The translations under genes were made by a program, and so were the position numbers. The notes beneath the pieces were generated by a model, which had not been told where the DNA came from, did not search any database, and was given only the letters and a program-made list of their open reading frames with translations. Positions 44,701-46,071 of a DNA stretch of 46,071 bases are shown here, in pieces. Source of the stretch: Bacteroidia bacterium (GTDB lineage Bacteria > Bacteroidota > Bacteroidia > Flavobacteriales > Flavobacteriaceae); NCBI GenBank assembly GCA_030432635.1, contig JAUIMB010000018.1, forward strand, positions 1-46,071, read 5' to 3'. The number at the start of each line of letters is the position of its first letter. Position 1 is the stretch's first letter.

Positions 44701-45785
44701 TTGAAGAACAAAGCTGTGAGGATTTGGCGGTATATTTGATAAATTACTGGACACCTCCAAGACCTGGATTCTCACATGAAAATCATATTGTGTTGGAAAA
44801 CCTAGGGTTTACTACAATTGTTTCGGGAACCGTAGAGTTTACAGCAGATCCATTATTGGTCTTTAATAGCGCGAGTACCACTAATGCGAACTATACCATA
44901 ACAAATACGGCTAATGGATTTACGGTTGATTTTGTAAACTTACAACCAGGAGCAATTGAATATATAGATATCACATTAACCTGTCCAGCTTCTGTAGCTT
45001 TGGGTAATATCGTGACCAATACAGCAAATTATGTCACAGATGGTAATGACATGGTAGCGAGCAATAACTATTCGACATTATCAGAAATGGTTGTTGGCTC
45101 TTGGGATCCAAACGATAAGATGGAAAGCCATGGTCCGAGAATCAATTATGACAATTTTACCGCTTCAGATGAATGGCTGTATTATACCATTCGTTTCCAA
45201 AACTTGGGAACATTCCCAGCAACGTTTGTTACTATTGAAGACAGTTTAGATGACCAGTTGGATGAATCTACATTCCAGATGCTTAGATCAAGCCATGATT
45301 ATGTGGTGACTAGAACCGAAAATGACCTCGAATGGTATTTTGACGATATCAACTTGCCAGCCGAACAAGATGATGCAGAAGGTAGTCAAGGTTATGTGTA
45401 TTTTAGAGTAAAACCTCAAGCTGGTTATGCCGTTGGTGATATCATTCCGAATACGGCTGCGATCTTTTTCGATTTCAATGCACCAGTAATCACCAATCGT
45501 TTTGATAGTGAGTTTGTGGAGGATGCACTTTCTATTGCAGAAGTCAACGCTTATGGTTTTGATATGTTCCCTAATCCAGCTCAAGATGTCGTTACGATCA
45601 AGTTAAATAATCTTTCGAATGCTACCATTAGCATAGTGGATATTCAAGGAAAGTTAATCCAAGAAAACAATACAGGTAATCAACAACAGTTGGAACTCAA
45701 TATTTCCGAATTACAATCTGGATTGTATTTCGTAAAACTGACTTCCAACGATAAAGTTGTGATTCAAAAATTAATTAAGGACTAA
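41730..45785 (+). CDS. T9SS-secreted multidomain protein with CUB-like and FN3-like modules
   Basis: A 1351-aa secreted protein. Signal peptide: residues 1-21 (ALVFSLTSFAQ). About 22-555 holds four related beta modules, each with a Cys-Asp start and an ending such as TIFVRVEELSTGNF or TLYVRVSSIDTECY, interrupted by Ig/PKD-like sequence (YSWSTGETTPEIIVFEPGEYVLEV). Then follow a CUB-like module (560-675, WDELVVLDSDG), an FN3-like module (676-775, NLTWTQSSG), a second CUB-like module (780-890, FDEITIIDSDG), a DUF7619-like region (995-1260, SWDPNDKMESHGP and FFDFNAPVITNRF) and a T9SS type A tail (1275-1351, FDMFPNPAQDVVTI and LQSGLYFVKLTSND). The frame is open to 41643, but only the ATG at 41730 gives a signal peptide at the N-terminus. 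Probably a surface or exported binding protein. Confidence 0.9.
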   Translation: MKSKLLFLLIALVFSLTSFAQINVNPPLDLYLCGVVDNGGFADFDLNQNDAIVLGDLSPNEYLVTYHETQIDADAQINALQSPYVNVSNPQTIFVRVEELSTGNFIVQTFDLIVGLAPFPDLSDVYEFCESTSAVIDSGFGDQNFSFAWYLDGFILSGETDSLLTVTQSGFYQLQIITPDGCTSFTDFQVILGAFDDLPTPEAEVVCDDDGDGFYVFNLLEIVDEISIAIGTPSQMTIHETLADAEAGVNALNPTYTNTTAYNQTLYVRVSSIDTECYGITTIELVVETDCVNASPIEAFVCVDDFNTSVDYDLTVHEADLVAGQDPANYSFGYYVSLTNAQSQNNPISNPQAYTVISNASVVFVRVEDIQSGNWTITEIYLNFILNPQLEFNGPYTICDGQEVVLIPEIFNDNQQYSYSWSTGETTPEIIVFEPGEYVLEVTDIWAGCVSVASVDVILGGNAPIANNPVDLSSCEPNATYNLTALIPEIIGAQNPSDVIVSFYNFIDFAYANFNPITNLETYVPSNAIETIYVRVQNVSDACFSIAEFTITTDSSCPIEVDCGAEPVNTSYCYDINDATPYMYVSTDGTPLQVYFNAGQVEADWDELVVLDSDGTTNLNPEATFYGNDGDLTGLSFTSTGDSITVYIDSDQVFSCVSENYIPIDYNVSCVDLNAIPGCTSIMTLPENGAEDVNENTNLTWTQSSGVVNGYKLSVGITSGGTEVLDNEDVGNVLTYDLDTLDYEVTYYVTITAYNDNGDAENCEEFSFTTRANPNQTVICEDGVVNTTYCYGNNDDTEFNFQSSDGSTLTMVFNAGRTEMDFDEITIIDSDGSVMNPNLPYGNDGDFAGLTYTSSGSSMTLRFDTDGSVSCANGSGCCTEQFDFDVFCSSSVGIIEVNAFVDANGNALYDTNEFSFSNGYFTYELNGDGMINTVNSSTGSFQIISANETDTYDINFNLYEESAGCYDISVGMFENISVATGTTVTVDFPVVEEQSCEDLAVYLINYWTPPRPGFSHENHIVLENLGFTTIVSGTVEFTADPLLVFNSASTTNANYTITNTANGFTVDFVNLQPGAIEYIDITLTCPASVALGNIVTNTANYVTDGNDMVASNNYSTLSEMVVGSWDPNDKMESHGPRINYDNFTASDEWLYYTIRFQNLGTFPATFVTIEDSLDDQLDESTFQMLRSSHDYVVTRTENDLEWYFDDINLPAEQDDAEGSQGYVYFRVKPQAGYAVGDIIPNTAAIFFDFNAPVITNRFDSEFVEDALSIAEVNAYGFDMFPNPAQDVVTIKLNNLSNATISIVDIQGKLIQENNTGNQQQLELNISELQSGLYFVKLTSNDKVVIQKLIKD

Positions 45786-45808
45786 TATCATCCTTTATAA
45801 ATAATAAG

Positions 45809-45839
45809 AAGCCTCAGATTAGATTCTGAGGCTTTTTTT
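45809..45839 (+). terminator. Terminator of the 1351-aa secreted-protein gene
   Basis: AAGCCTCAGA (45809-45818), loop TTAGAT, TCTGAGGCTT (45825-45834), continuing into a run of T: a perfect 10-bp stem. From here to the right edge (about 230 bp) I see no gene. Confidence 0.92.
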
Positions 45840-46071
45840 ATTTGGAGAAAACATGAATTGTATTTTTAATGAAGACCTTTAACCGAAAAAATTAATGATT
45901 TGACCGATTTCAATTCCTTTCTGACAGAATTTACTTATTTTCAGGAAATCCAATTGACCAAATCTACATTTATAAAAATTCAATCTCATTCTGTTGTGTA
46001 TGTAATGTACTTTTAAAATCCCTATTAGTGGGTATTTTTTTACACAAAACACTAAGTACATTGTTGATGTA

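Noticed and set aside
45879-46061. 60-aa minus-strand open frame near the right edge
   Set aside because: No signature, no upstream signal and no support from neighbours; the composition looks random.
1-46071. Search for tRNA genes, insertion sequences, integrases and phage genes
   Set aside because: I found none by eye: intergenic gaps are short and show no cloverleaf-like sequence or transposase motifs. A tRNAscan or profile search would be needed to be certain.

Overview
The window looks like a chromosomal segment of a marine-type member of the Flavobacteriaceae (Bacteroidota). Evidence from the sequence: AT-rich DNA, secreted proteins with type IX secretion (T9SS) C-terminal tails, several promoters of the Bacteroidota type (TTG at about -33, TAnnTTTG at about -7), an OstA-like LPS protein, and a DnaX lacking the usual zinc module. 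I see no phage, transposase, CRISPR array, tRNA or rRNA operon. Almost all of it is core-genome housekeeping; the accessory-looking parts are the two ends, which hold large secreted repeat proteins.

Layout. 1-6522 (-) is the first 2174 codons of a giant secreted adhesin-like protein that runs off the left edge; its upstream neighbour is a small secreted protein (6559-7008). A 327-bp divergent intergenic region follows. 7336-10778 (+) is a tightly packed polyphosphate operon, sixA-ppk1-ppx, then a small outer-membrane beta-barrel protein. 11569-16423 (-) is an apparent operon dnaX - lipoprotein - miaE - T9SS-secreted four-repeat protein. The RNase P RNA gene rnpB (16599-16933, +) sits between dnaX and rsmD with its own strong promoter and terminator. 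16953-19061 (-) holds a membrane protein, a DUF3822 protein and rsmD. 19266-23993 (+) holds a RecD-like helicase and then an envelope-sugar cluster: a kdsB-type cytidylyltransferase, a HAD phosphatase, a Kdo 8-oxidase (KdnB)-like dehydrogenase and an acyltransferase.

24273-41554 is all on the minus strand: an NTF2-like protein, a large DUF349 protein, two tandem DUF368 membrane proteins plus aroE, a TPR protein, an OstA-like protein overlapping a class III aminotransferase, a spoT-fur-purA group, and a trmH-like / M48 protease / lipoprotein operon. 41730-45785 (+) is a 1351-aa T9SS-secreted multidomain protein with CUB-like and FN3-like modules.

Themes. Several genes serve the outer envelope: the adhesins, KdsB/KdnB for the LPS inner core, OstA for LPS transport, and DUF368, a family recently linked to polyprenyl-phosphate recycling. 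Two groups serve stress and nucleotide signalling: polyphosphate synthesis and breakdown, and (p)ppGpp metabolism beside purA. I found no clear previously undescribed system. The best leads are the hierarchical repeat array of the giant adhesin, the SixA-PPK1-PPX coupling (a phosphohistidine phosphatase joined to an enzyme with a phosphohistidine intermediate), the KdnB-like oxidase without a nearby KdnA, and a 23-bp tandem repeat over a predicted promoter.
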